Source: Paradesertivirga superstes
Lineage (GTDB): Bacteria > Bacteroidota > Bacteroidia > Sphingobacteriales > Sphingobacteriaceae
Assembly: GCF_037622515.1 (NCBI RefSeq)
Contig: NZ_JBBJCN010000001.1
Location: 992,001 to 1,056,000, forward strand
Length of the DNA: 64,000 bases
Direction of reading: 5' to 3'
How positions within the stretch are numbered: the first letter of the stretch is position 1; every line of letters begins with the position of its first letter. Shown piece after piece: positions 18,657-27,757 of this stretch. The notes under the pieces were generated by a model. The model ran no database searches. It was not told where the DNA came from and worked only from the letters and a program-made list of their open reading frames with translations. The translations under genes and the position numbers were made by a program.

Positions 18657-21245
18657 TTACTGCACTGGAAGTTCTATAGTGAATATGGTGCCTTGGCCAA
18701 CGGTGCTATTTACATCAATTTTGCCGCCAAGTGCCTGAACTTGCGTTTTTACTATATACAGGCCCATACCTCTACCTTCCGTATGGTAATGAAACCGCTT
18801 ATAAAGTCCAAACAGATGCTTTGCCTGGTTAGCCAGGTCGATACCTAAGCCATTGTCAGAGAATACTAATACCGATTTATTTTCAATTTTATGAGAGCTG
18901 ATGTTAATGACAGGTGATATATTTGGCCGGGAGTATTTGATGCTGTTGCTAAGGAGATTATAGAAGATGCTAAAAATGTAACTCCTTATCCCTAAAACCT
19001 CATTGTTATCTTTTAAGTCGACCTGAATTTTGGCATTGCTCGTTTGAATCTGGTCTGCGAGATCCTGCTTTACGCTGGAGATTACATCCAATATGTTAAG
19101 ACTTATTTTATTTTCGTTTATCTTACCCTTGATTCTCAATATTAGGTTCAAATCTGCAATCACCTCATCCAGCCTTTCGCTTGAGCTCAGAATCCCGGTT
19201 ATTAGATCTGCCATCTCATCAGCAGTAACGCTATTCTCTTTTAATAACCTTGCCAAGCTCATCAAATTAGCTACCGGAGCTCGTAAGTTATGGGATACAA
19301 TATAAGAGAACTGTTCCAGCTCCTGATTGGTAGAAATTAGTTCAGACATAAACGAGTTAAGCTGGGCATTCAACTCCTTAAGTTTAATTTCTCCCAGCTT
19401 CCGTTCAGTTATATCTGCCATCGAGCCTACCATACGGATAGCATTACCCTTTTCATCCCTAACCACAAATCCCCGGTCACGGACATAAACATAATCACCA
19501 TTAGACCTCTTAAATCTATATTCTTCCTCCCATCGATTCAGTTCTCCTGATACGGCATTGCTAAGGCTCCCGTTTACTCTCTTAAAATCCTCCGGATGCA
19601 CCAGCTCTCCCCAGAAAACTATTGAAGTTCGATTGTTTAGGATTTGGTGTCCAAACATATTAGTAAAAGACTCACCCCAATAAATAAAGTCCGACTGAAG
19701 ATCCCAATCCCAGATTGCGTCTGTCGTTGCCTTCATCACATAATCATACCTCGCAACACTTTCCTTCAGAGCTGCTTCTGCTGCTATCCGGTCTGAGATA
19801 TCAATACCTGAACATTGGATTTCTTTAGGCGTACCATCAGCGTTTGTTACACATAGAAAGTCCCAAAGGGTTGATCGTACTCCTCCGTCTTTTCTAGGCT
19901 TATCTATCTCAACCTGAAACACTTCATTAGGAACACTTAAGCATTTTTTTACCGTCTCGATTACAATTTTATGATGGTAAGGCAAAATCGATAACATAGA
20001 ATCTTTTCCAATAAGCTCACCATCGGAATACATCCATCCAAAATCTCTAAAGAAACTACCATTGAAGTAAGTATACTTTGCTTCAAGATCTGTCCTAATC
20101 AAATAATTGGTTTGGGAGTTTACAATTCCACGGTGTCGGGCTTCGCTAATTGAAAGCTCCTGCAATGCAACGTGTTTGGAGGTGACATCCTTGAAATATA
20201 CTGATAAGCCATCAGGGGATGGATAGGCTGTAACCTCAAACCAAAGATCAAGTCGTGGCAAAAACTCTTCAAATTGTACAGAAATTTGTTCCTCTATTGC
20301 ACGTTGATATTCAGAATAGAACTTTAATGGCATCGCATCCTTGTATTCGTTCCAAAGGTTCTTTCCAAGCATCTCTCTGCGAGAGCGTCTTAGTATACGC
20401 TCAGCTTCATAGTTCCAGTAGGTTACATTCCAATCTCTATCCACCGTGAAGAAGCCATCAGTTATGCTCTCAAGAATAGATTCAGTACGATCTGAATGCC
20501 CTTTAAGAAGTTTCTCTGCATTTACTTTTTCTGTGGCGTCCCTGGCAATACAGAACATCGTTTCTTCCTCAGCATCCCATGTTGCTGACCAAACGATATA
20601 AACAGTGGAGCCATCTTGTCTTCTATAACGGTTTTGAAAATTTGTAAAATCCGTACCCGCCATTATTTGACTGGCCACATGCCTCGTAAATTCACGGTCC
20701 TCCTCTACAATAAAGTCCATATAAAGTTCACCTATTAATTCATCAGGTGAATAACCCCATATATCTTCCGATGCCCTACTGCATTGAATAAACCGTCCTT
20801 CTATATCGAAAGAACAGATCACATCTAAAGAGTTGTCGAGCACACGTTGTAAATCCCGTGCTTTTTTAACTATCTCAGCCTTATAATCAAGCACCTCCTG
20901 AATATTTCGGGTAGTGACTAGCCGGCATTGAATTCCTTTAAAAGAATACGGGATAGAGACAATCTGAACCCAAAATACGTTACCATATTTATCCTTATGA
21001 TGAACATCTATACTGTTCTTTTTTTCTAAATCGATTTGCGACAATATTTGTTCCGGAACTTCTCTTTCTGAATCTGGTCTTAAGTCTCTAAGAGTTAGTT
21101 CTTGAAATTCTTTTTTTGTATACCCGTACATCTCTGTAGCGGATCTATTCACATTTAGAATCTTTAGGTCTGCTAACCTGTAAATCCACATCGGCTGCGG
21201 GCCTTCTTCAAATAGTAGCTCGAGAACTTGTTCAGAATTATTCAT
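18657..21245 (-). CDS. Multi-PAS sensor histidine kinase
   Basis: 862 residues, cytoplasmic (no signal or membrane helix). Five PAS/PAC modules follow one another (starting near residues 7, 130, 250, 365 and 495; for example WIYRLADLKILNVNRSATEMYGYTK and IWDWDLQSDFIYWGESFTNMFG), with PAC ends such as RMVGSMADITERKL. The HisKA His is in YIVSHNLRAPVANL (about residue 652). The ATPase domain shows NLLSNSIKYS, DNGLGIDL and GRGMGLYIVKTQV. There is no receiver or output domain, so its partner regulator is elsewhere. The gene stands alone, with a dispersed repeat at each end. Confidence 0.92.
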   Translation of the reverse strand: MNNSEQVLELLFEEGPQPMWIYRLADLKILNVNRSATEMYGYTKKEFQELTLRDLRPDSEREVPEQILSQIDLEKKNSIDVHHKDKYGNVFWVQIVSIPYSFKGIQCRLVTTRNIQEVLDYKAEIVKKARDLQRVLDNSLDVICSFDIEGRFIQCSRASEDIWGYSPDELIGELYMDFIVEEDREFTRHVASQIMAGTDFTNFQNRYRRQDGSTVYIVWSATWDAEEETMFCIARDATEKVNAEKLLKGHSDRTESILESITDGFFTVDRDWNVTYWNYEAERILRRSRREMLGKNLWNEYKDAMPLKFYSEYQRAIEEQISVQFEEFLPRLDLWFEVTAYPSPDGLSVYFKDVTSKHVALQELSISEARHRGIVNSQTNYLIRTDLEAKYTYFNGSFFRDFGWMYSDGELIGKDSMLSILPYHHKIVIETVKKCLSVPNEVFQVEIDKPRKDGGVRSTLWDFLCVTNADGTPKEIQCSGIDISDRIAAEAALKESVARYDYVMKATTDAIWDWDLQSDFIYWGESFTNMFGHQILNNRTSIVFWGELVHPEDFKRVNGSLSNAVSGELNRWEEEYRFKRSNGDYVYVRDRGFVVRDEKGNAIRMVGSMADITERKLGEIKLKELNAQLNSFMSELISTNQELEQFSYIVSHNLRAPVANLMSLARLLKENSVTADEMADLITGILSSSERLDEVIADLNLILRIKGKINENKISLNILDVISSVKQDLADQIQTSNAKIQVDLKDNNEVLGIRSYIFSIFYNLLSNSIKYSRPNISPVINISSHKIENKSVLVFSDNGLGIDLANQAKHLFGLYKRFHYHTEGRGMGLYIVKTQVQALGGKIDVNSTVGQGTIFTIELPVQ

Positions 21246-21619
21246 TAATAATATTGCGCCTGCAGTTGGTTAATTCAGTTTTAGCGCGTGAAAATGGCGT
21301 TAAACCAGGACTCGAAAGTACGTGATATAGCTCAAAAGGTTACAATGCTATGCGAATAAATACGTTTTTCCCGGTTAGTGGAGATTGAAATCTGGTTCGC
21401 ACATTTTATTTTACAAGGCTATATAGTTAAATAATTTGTTTAAGAAATACGCCGTTGGAATTGAAGATGGCTGTTATCATAATAGTATACACAAAGTTAA
21501 GCTTTAGGCTGCTGAAGCGTCCAAAATATTTCCGAGCATAAACCTGCTGAATTTCTTGCAAAAAACTCTTTTCAATCCACGTATTTTACAATTTCTCGTC
21601 TGCTTTAATTGAAAGACTT
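21246..21619. other. Intergenic region with a dispersed repeat
   Basis: No gene is supported. The only structure seen is the 57-bp repeat at 21484-21540. Confidence 0.5.
21484..21540 (+). repeat. 57-bp dispersed repeat, copy 2
   Basis: Direct copy of 13680-13736 with about five mismatches (AGTATACACAAAGTTAAGCT at the start, TCCGAGCATA at the end). The internal hairpin has one mismatch here. The two copies bracket the 7.8-kb signalling block. Confidence 0.75.
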
Positions 21620-24600
21620 TTATTTATACCTTCTCAATATTCGCACTTCTCGCAGACCGGAAGCCTGCAAAGCCTCCGTGGGAGAAGCAATCACTGGATA
21701 AGCATATGTTATTCGCTTTTCTTCTGGCAGTTGCACATCATAGATCATCCTGTTCATCAAGCTATTTGCAACGTGAATCTCCAAAGTATTGTCTCCTTTT
21801 TTTAGGTAAGGAGTGATATCAAGTTGCCATGGCGAACACCATACAATTCCAGCATCTTTTCCATTCACATGCACCTGAGCAACAGACCCCGGATTGCCTA
21901 GATCAATTCTGATCTCATTATCCAGATGGTATATCTGAATGGTCTTTTTATATACCGCTGTTCCCGAATAATATTTGATCCTCGGATCTGTATTTTTTGT
22001 CCAGTCCTCTAATGTTTTAAAAATCACCTCACCTGGCCCGCCTGCCTTTTCATCAAAGCGGACCTTCCAATCACCTTTAAGTACCTCGCTTTTAAATGCT
22101 TTATTTTCAGACGCTAACACAGGAAGCTTTTCCTGTTTATCAGTAACAACTAAAAAACAGGATTCGCGGGCAGCCATATTCAATTGGACAGAAACGCTTT
22201 GCTGATCGGATTTTGCAATGGGGATTGAAAAACGTTTACCCGTTACAGCGTTCCATAATTGCACTTGTTTTCCGGGGGAATTGAAGGTAAAAAGATTACG
22301 CTCAGCTAGATCCTTATGATTGTTGAGAAAGTAAATGTCAGCATCAGTCAGCTTTTTATGTGCGAAGTAAATCTTTGAGGATTTCGTATCTCCAACCTCC
22401 ATTTCAATGTCGGGTTTTATCCCTGCATTTTTGAGCGCCTCATTGAGAGACATTCCCCAATAAATGCTTCCAAGGCCAACATTTTTAGAACCTACTTGTC
22501 CCGACGCTTTGCCCCAGAGTTTATCTGCAAGTGATTGGTATTCATTTTCCTTGCCTATATCCCGGGCCGTTCCGGACGTATGCGGCTTCGGTCCGTAAAC
22601 ATTTCCTCCCTGTTGAATAAGGGACGCAATCTTACGCAACGCATCAAGAGTAATGTCCCCATTCCGAGGGAGAACCATCATCTTATAATTTATTCCGTCA
22701 GGTAAGGAAATCTTGCCCTTGCTTCCGTTCATACGGGTAAGCAAGGCATCTGTTGTGAAAGCATCAAAATCGAATCCTCCTGGAATATCCGGCAGCCTGT
22801 ATGTAAGAATCTTAACGGGTGCATTCTCTCCGAGATAAATGCAGAGGTCTGACGAGGATTTACCTGCGCGCATAATAAAAGCATTTCTTGCCTGGTAATC
22901 CCAAAAAGGACTGCTATAATTCCACCAGGTATTATTCCGATTAATTGCATAATGCCTTCCTCCACCTGTACTTCCTGGTAATTTGTCGAGCCATGGCTGA
23001 TATGCTGAGGCACAGATTACAAACTCGTTTATACCAAACGCATAGGCATAGTCGGCCAGTGATTTCAACTCCGCCAAAGAAGTACTATATTTTGCATCAG
23101 TGTATGCCTCCGCGGAAGCTATCTTCTTGCCATACAAATGAGCCGCCGATGAGCTTTCTTTAATATCATAATTGCCCTCCGGATGAATTGCCCAAAACTC
23201 CCCCTGAGGCTTGCTAACTTTACTTTTTGCCAAGATAGGGTCACCAACAATACAGAGTGCGTTTCCTATTGCCTGAGCGGTGAATGTTAAACCTCGCTTT
23301 TGCGAGAGACGTTCAAATGTGCCGTAATAGTTGTCTGCTATCATATCCGCAATATTGCGGCGAACGTCAAATAAAAATCCATCACTTTCCTTTACCCCAC
23401 CAACAACATATCCGAGCATAGCCGGAAGAAATGGAGTAGGGTCATAGCCTCTTCGTAACCTAAACTCTTCGATAAAATTGTCGGTCCAGTTTTGTGAGCC
23501 TGCCTCATGACTGTCCATGGCTACTCCCGAAAGGTTTCCGCTGTTGGTAGCCCGAAGCGAATCGGCTATCCTTCCCACATAATTATTCCAATGAATTTCG
23601 GCAGCTTTAACGGAGAGTTTGTCACATTCAAGTCCAATCATGTTTTTTCGCCCGTGCTTTGTCGATACGCCAGTCGGTACATAAGCGAATCTCATTACAA
23701 CCCAGTTCCCGGGCGGAACATTCCAGGTTAACCTGCCTTCTCCATCCAACTTATCGCTGATATTAAGAACCTTTTTCGAATCGATTACTTCTGCTCTTGA
23801 AAAAGCTGGAGTCTTGTCGGTTTCTATGTATTCTGTAAAAAGTCCTGCCTTTTCCTCCCATTGATCAAGCTTTGCTGAAGATTGCAGGCTTACTGCTCCG
23901 ATCATAAGGTTTTGGTTAGCCTCGGAGACCTCCCACCAATTATGTAAATTCAGTCGAAAGTATTTAGCTTTTATGGGTTTAAAAGATATTGTTTTCTGAC
24001 GCCATCGCTCATGAGCGCGGTAGATTGGTTTAAGGTCGCAAACTTTATTGTAGTGGACCCCGTCATTAGATGCTTCCAGTTGGCCGAGGTCTGGCAGTAC
24101 CCGATAACCTGTACCAACAAATACCTCTGAGGGTGGTCCGGGTACATTCGTAGCGCTCGTTGTTGCCTTGCCTTTCGGCTGAACCTCATAGCTTATACTC
24201 CTTGCTTCAAATTGCTTAGGAAATTCTAAGTTCACGTAAACCGGACTATCCTGCCTGGGAATTTTGGCAAGTGCTTTTTCATTGACATTAAATATCTTGC
24301 GAACATCCAATTCCTTTACATTTGATGATATTTTAATCTTTTGGGAAGAGGATGTTATTCCTGCACCAAGTTGGGCCGGATATGCGAGAACTACTACGTC
24401 TTTATAAAAGTTATATTCATTAGCAGGTTTTAATAAGTGTCCGGAGAATGCTTTTCCCCCTTTGAGATAAGTCTCCGTGGCAACAAGACGTTTCATACTA
24501 GTCTCGTTGGTTATCCATGGCCCACCAGCTACATAGCCATTGGATAGATGGATTTCAAATGTTAATCCCAGACGTTTTGCTTCTTCGGCTGAAAATCGCA

Positions 24601-24895
24601 ACATCTTCCACCACTCAGGTGAGAACCCTTCCAATGCGTTTTCTGCCTTACCATGGCTTTGGTCATAATAAACAACTCCGCCAACCCCAGCCTTTTTGAA
24701 AGCTTCAAGGTCAGCCGTTATTCCCTCACGTGTCGTCTCAGTCTCGCCATGAAACCACCAAACCTTCGTTCGGGCACTGTCCTGAGGGTTTTTAAACCCA
24801 TGGTACACAATTGACAAGTTTTCAATTCGCAATTCCTGAGCGAAACTAGAAAGGCAAATTATAATTGAGAATAGAGAGGGTAGTAACTTTAACAT
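21620..24895 (-). CDS. Glycoside hydrolase family 106-like alpha-L-rhamnosidase
   Basis: 1091 residues with a signal peptide ending near SSFAQ. The opening KVWWFHGETETTREGITADL... KKAGVGGVVYYD is the GH106 N-terminal barrel signature, followed by SPEWWKMLRFSAEEAKRLGL and a long catalytic core (SHEAGSQNWTDNF, YDIKESSSAAHLYGK). The last 150 residues are a GH2-type jelly-roll (IDLGNPGSVAQVHVNGKDAG, NTLEIHVANSLMNRM). The family releases terminal L-rhamnose from pectin (rhamnogalacturonan) and glycosides. It is monocistronic and separated from the pectin cluster by the mobile-element-rich region, although it would logically work with it. The exact linkage cannot be predicted. Confidence 0.82.
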   Translation of the reverse strand: MLKLLPSLFSIIICLSSFAQELRIENLSIVYHGFKNPQDSARTKVWWFHGETETTREGITADLEAFKKAGVGGVVYYDQSHGKAENALEGFSPEWWKMLRFSAEEAKRLGLTFEIHLSNGYVAGGPWITNETSMKRLVATETYLKGGKAFSGHLLKPANEYNFYKDVVVLAYPAQLGAGITSSSQKIKISSNVKELDVRKIFNVNEKALAKIPRQDSPVYVNLEFPKQFEARSISYEVQPKGKATTSATNVPGPPSEVFVGTGYRVLPDLGQLEASNDGVHYNKVCDLKPIYRAHERWRQKTISFKPIKAKYFRLNLHNWWEVSEANQNLMIGAVSLQSSAKLDQWEEKAGLFTEYIETDKTPAFSRAEVIDSKKVLNISDKLDGEGRLTWNVPPGNWVVMRFAYVPTGVSTKHGRKNMIGLECDKLSVKAAEIHWNNYVGRIADSLRATNSGNLSGVAMDSHEAGSQNWTDNFIEEFRLRRGYDPTPFLPAMLGYVVGGVKESDGFLFDVRRNIADMIADNYYGTFERLSQKRGLTFTAQAIGNALCIVGDPILAKSKVSKPQGEFWAIHPEGNYDIKESSSAAHLYGKKIASAEAYTDAKYSTSLAELKSLADYAYAFGINEFVICASAYQPWLDKLPGSTGGGRHYAINRNNTWWNYSSPFWDYQARNAFIMRAGKSSSDLCIYLGENAPVKILTYRLPDIPGGFDFDAFTTDALLTRMNGSKGKISLPDGINYKMMVLPRNGDITLDALRKIASLIQQGGNVYGPKPHTSGTARDIGKENEYQSLADKLWGKASGQVGSKNVGLGSIYWGMSLNEALKNAGIKPDIEMEVGDTKSSKIYFAHKKLTDADIYFLNNHKDLAERNLFTFNSPGKQVQLWNAVTGKRFSIPIAKSDQQSVSVQLNMAARESCFLVVTDKQEKLPVLASENKAFKSEVLKGDWKVRFDEKAGGPGEVIFKTLEDWTKNTDPRIKYYSGTAVYKKTIQIYHLDNEIRIDLGNPGSVAQVHVNGKDAGIVWCSPWQLDITPYLKKGDNTLEIHVANSLMNRMIYDVQLPEEKRITYAYPVIASPTEALQASGLREVRILRRYK

Positions 24896-24970
24896 TCGAT
24901 TTGTTTATACGTATGCAATATAACAAGCATTGAATTTAGAACGGATTTCTAAGGTCATGTCTTAATAATC

Positions 24971-25487
24971 TTACCGAGACAAAGTACGTGAACCCTTTAA
25001 ATACTTCTCATATGACCTAAGCATATTTGCAGAGATTTCCGTTACTGGTACAATTTCACTATTAAAATAATCTTTGAGACTATTTTAAACAGTTACCATG
25101 TTAGCCGCGTTAGCGAATCGCTCCTCAGCCTTAAGTTCCTTAACCTTATTTTCACCAAACTCTATGAGATTAATCTCTTCCGCAGTTCTCTGCTCCCCGA
25201 AAACAAGCCAATTAGCGAGGCCGTCTGCATCAAAATATGAAACGCGCTTTCATAGTTCGCTAATTCGGCAACGATAGTCCATCCAGAACAGGATTTAGCA
25301 GCTTTATTATGATGGGGTCTTTAATTGTGCCATTGGTTTTTACTTGCTTGCTGGTTACCCAATGTTCCGTCGGAATATACTTGGGCTTAGCCCTATGCCA
25401 AATTCGAATAGTTACATTATAGGTTCCATCCTTCTTTTTATTACTTTTTAAAACTACCGCTGCTATTGTAGCATTAGCAGAAATACC
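24971..25487 (-). pseudogene. Degraded tyrosine recombinase (integrase), N-terminal half only
   Basis: Three pieces of a Bacteroidota phage/ICE integrase lie in order on the minus strand. Near 25480 is ATIAAVVLKSNKKKDGTYNV (arm-type N-terminus). Near 25240-25098 is DADGLANWLVFGEQRTAEEI. Near 25092-24974 is NSLKDYFNSEIVPVTEISAN (core-binding domain). They are separated by a TAG, a frame change, a TGA and a TAA, and the ATG start is lost. The catalytic domain with the R-H-R-Y residues is absent; the sequence ends at TLSR just before GH106. The gene is dead. It lies downstream of a tRNA 3'-end relic, the usual position of an integrase at its attachment site. Confidence 0.75.
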
Positions 25488-25556
25488 TGTAAAACTTAAA
25501 CAGGGCGCTTAGGGCGACCGCCTCGGCAGATATAGAAAAAGTGCTTTTAAGCACAA

Positions 25557-25590
25557 AAAAAGCCTGATTTAATGAAAAATCAGGCTTTTT
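25557..25590. terminator. Strong bidirectional hairpin terminator
   Basis: A perfect 14-bp stem (AAAAAGCCTGATTT and complement) with a 6-base loop and runs of A/T on both sides, so it can act in either direction. On the minus strand it follows directly after the tRNA-like relic, as a terminator would follow a tRNA gene. Confidence 0.8.
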
Positions 25591-25593
25591 AAA

Positions 25594-25624
25594 CGTGGTA
25601 CCAGCTGAATCGAACCAGCGAGCA
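25594..25624 (-). other. tRNA 3'-end relic (probable att site)
   Basis: Read on the minus strand, the sequence gives GCTGGTTCGATTCAGC followed by TGGTACCACG. This is a T-arm (one base short of the canonical 5+7+5) plus an acceptor 3' strand and discriminator like those of Bacteroidota tRNAs that begin GGTACCA. No D-arm, anticodon arm or 5' acceptor strand matches upstream. Integrases of this group insert at tRNA 3' ends, and a broken integrase lies about 110 bp downstream. The assignment rests on the motif and context. Confidence 0.45.
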
Positions 25625-25966
25625 GAACTGCATTCCAAAGGTCTTTAAGTGGGATTGTTTCTTACTCTCATCCCTAGACAGATAAAACTCCTGGAGCTTA
25701 AGGACAATTGAGTTGTTTCGATCATACTCTATTCGCTGCGTGGATTTGCACCACGATGCACTGAGTCTTCGGATATAGTCTTCTTTTCAGGGGGCAAAAA
25801 CTGCGTTTCTGATCCACTAAGGCACAATTTACTACTTTTACTTTATCATCAAAATAGTTCTGCTACGTGTTTGTGACGGCAATTTAAACGTACTCTTTTT
25901 CGGAGTAAAACAGCTGATATAAATTTCAAGAAGTCATTTAGAAGCTCAATTAGTGTAACAAAACGT
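25625..25966. other. Non-coding region beside the tRNA relic
   Basis: About 340 bp with no convincing gene. A second T-arm-like hairpin (CGTGG TGCAAAT CCACG on the minus strand, around 25738-25755) is present, but no complete tRNA can be folded around it. The right end is the 3' flank of the aldolase gene. Confidence 0.35.
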
Positions 25967-27046
25967 TTAAATCTTATCGTTTGCGTTGATGCAATTTAAA
26001 TCTTCAAATGCCTGAGTTAAGCGCTTAACAAAATTATCTTCGCACTTACGCAACCAAAAACGCGGATCGTAATATTTTTTATTTGGAGAATCCGCCCGGT
26101 CAGGGTTACCAATTTGAGACTGAAGATATCCTTCTTTGGATTTGTAAAAATCCTTAATTCCTTCCCAGAATGCCCATTGCATATCAGTATCGATATTCAT
26201 TTTTATTGCACCGTAAGAAATGGCCTCTCTTATCTCTTCTTTTGAAGAACCGGAACCGCCATGGAAAACAAAATTGATAGGATTCTCTTCTTCGATATTA
26301 AATTCTCTACGGATATAATCCTGAGAATTTTTGAGAATACCAGGTTGAAGTTTTACGTTTCCTGGTTTATAAACGCCGTGAACATTTCCAAATGCAGCCG
26401 CGATTGTGAATCGTGGGCTCACTTCGCTCAATTCTTTGTAAGCATAAGATACTTCTGAAGGCTGAGTGTATAATTTAGAGCTGTCCACATCTGTATTATC
26501 AACTCCGTCTTCTTCTCCACCGGTTACTCCCAACTCAATCTCAATGGTCATACCCATTTTTTTCATGCGCTCAAGATATGTTTTAGATATCTCCAGATTT
26601 TCTTCGATAGATTCCTCAGAAAGGTCGAGCATGTGAGACGAGAATAAAGGCTTTCCTGTCTGTTGGTGAAACCGCTCACCATGCGATAACAGGCCGTCTA
26701 TCCAGGGTAATAATTTTTTAGCAGCGTGGTCTGTATGTAAGATGACCGCAACACCATAGTGTTCTGCCAGTAAATGAACGTGTCTTGCAGCAGAAACTGC
26801 ACCCAGGATGCAGGCTTCTAATTTTTCATTATTTAGTGATTTTCCAGCATAAAACTGCGCTCCGCCGTTAGAAAGCTGAATTATTACAGGTGAATTTACA
26901 GCTTGCGCTGTTTCCATCACCGCATTTATAGAGTTTGTATTAATGACATTCACAGCTGGCAAAGCAAATTGGTACTTTTTCGCTTGTCCAAACAATTGTT
27001 GAACGGCATCGCCGTATAAAACGCCTTTATAGTTTTTAAGATTCAT
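25967..27046 (-). CDS. fbaA: Class II fructose-bisphosphate aldolase
   Basis: 359 residues, full length for the class IIA enzyme. Zinc-binding and active-site segments are visible: VAVILHTDHAAKK (about residue 105), IEIELGVTGGEEDGVDN, GNVHGVYKPGNVKL and FVFHGGSGSSKEEI, plus the late MNIDTDMQWAFWEG. It splits fructose-1,6-bisphosphate into dihydroxyacetone phosphate and glyceraldehyde-3-phosphate in the cytoplasm. It is the last gene of the symporter-phosphorylase-epimerase-cupin series, 145 bp after the cupin gene. Co-regulation with mannan use is plausible, but the gap could hold its own promoter. It is unusual to find this glycolytic gene at the end of a glycan locus. Confidence 0.95.
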   Translation of the reverse strand: MNLKNYKGVLYGDAVQQLFGQAKKYQFALPAVNVINTNSINAVMETAQAVNSPVIIQLSNGGAQFYAGKSLNNEKLEACILGAVSAARHVHLLAEHYGVAVILHTDHAAKKLLPWIDGLLSHGERFHQQTGKPLFSSHMLDLSEESIEENLEISKTYLERMKKMGMTIEIELGVTGGEEDGVDNTDVDSSKLYTQPSEVSYAYKELSEVSPRFTIAAAFGNVHGVYKPGNVKLQPGILKNSQDYIRREFNIEEENPINFVFHGGSGSSKEEIREAISYGAIKMNIDTDMQWAFWEGIKDFYKSKEGYLQSQIGNPDRADSPNKKYYDPRFWLRKCEDNFVKRLTQAFEDLNCINANDKI

Positions 27047-27191
27047 TTCACTTTTTAATTATTTCCTGGAAAGGAGAGGTTTTTGTGACAATCACAACTA
27101 ATCGATTGGAGTCCCAAATCTTTTATAAAAGCATCGGAGTAACTCGCCCGTAATTTTACAAAAACGCAAAATCGCTCCGCGGCCTAAAAAC

Positions 27192-27680
27192 TTATCTTCC
27201 AAAATCGTCTTGTAATCTTACAATGTCATCTTCATCGGATGGATTATCAAAATCAGTATGCTGCCAGATTTCGGCTAATACTCCATATTCATCTAATCCT
27301 ACCAACCGATGTCTCTCTCCTTGCTGAAGTTTAATACAATCACCTTTTTCTTTCTTAAAAAGTTCTCCCTCGTGATCAGTCTCACTTATCACAACACCAA
27401 CTGATCCTCGAAGTACCTTCCAAATTTCCGCTCTTCTAAAATGATATTGCCCCGACAAGCGCTTTTTGGGAGCCACTATCAGAATTTTCGGACTGAGTTT
27501 TCCTGACATTATCAAGTCACTTAAATCCAAACGGTTAAAAAAAAAGTTGGCAAATTCTTGGGCTTGTTCATCACGAATCACAAAAAAACCTCCCCAGGGT
27601 CGGTTTTTATCATACCTTACTACATCCAGGCGGAGTACTTTAAGCATTTCTTCTATTTCTGTAAATATTTTTTCTGACAT
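27192..27680 (-). CDS. Cupin, type II phosphomannose-isomerase-like
   Basis: 162 residues. The C-terminal half is the cupin of type II mannose-6-phosphate isomerases: GQYHFRRAEIWKVLRGSVGV with the metal-binding His, then LQQGERHRLVG and EDDIVRLQDDFGR at the end. The N-terminus (RPWGGFFVIRDEQAQEFANF) is also seen in stand-alone sugar-phosphate isomerase cupins. A role in converting mannose-6-phosphate to fructose-6-phosphate is inferred from the fold and from its place between the mannose-1-phosphate-producing phosphorylase operon and aldolase. It could instead be an isomerase for a related sugar phosphate. It starts 77 bp after the epimerase stop. Confidence 0.75.
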   Translation of the reverse strand: MSEKIFTEIEEMLKVLRLDVVRYDKNRPWGGFFVIRDEQAQEFANFFFNRLDLSDLIMSGKLSPKILIVAPKKRLSGQYHFRRAEIWKVLRGSVGVVISETDHEGELFKKEKGDCIKLQQGERHRLVGLDEYGVLAEIWQHTDFDNPSDEDDIVRLQDDFGR

Positions 27681-27757
27681 TATGTAAATTCCTTTTCGTT
27701 AAAAAATCACCCAATAACTTCCTCATATATGCTATACAGAATCGTTGGACCTTAAGA

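Noticed and set aside
25738..25755. T-arm-like hairpin (CGTGG, TGCAAAT loop, CCACG) suggesting a second tRNA
   Set aside because: No matching acceptor, D or anticodon arms could be placed around it, and the loop lacks the TTC start.
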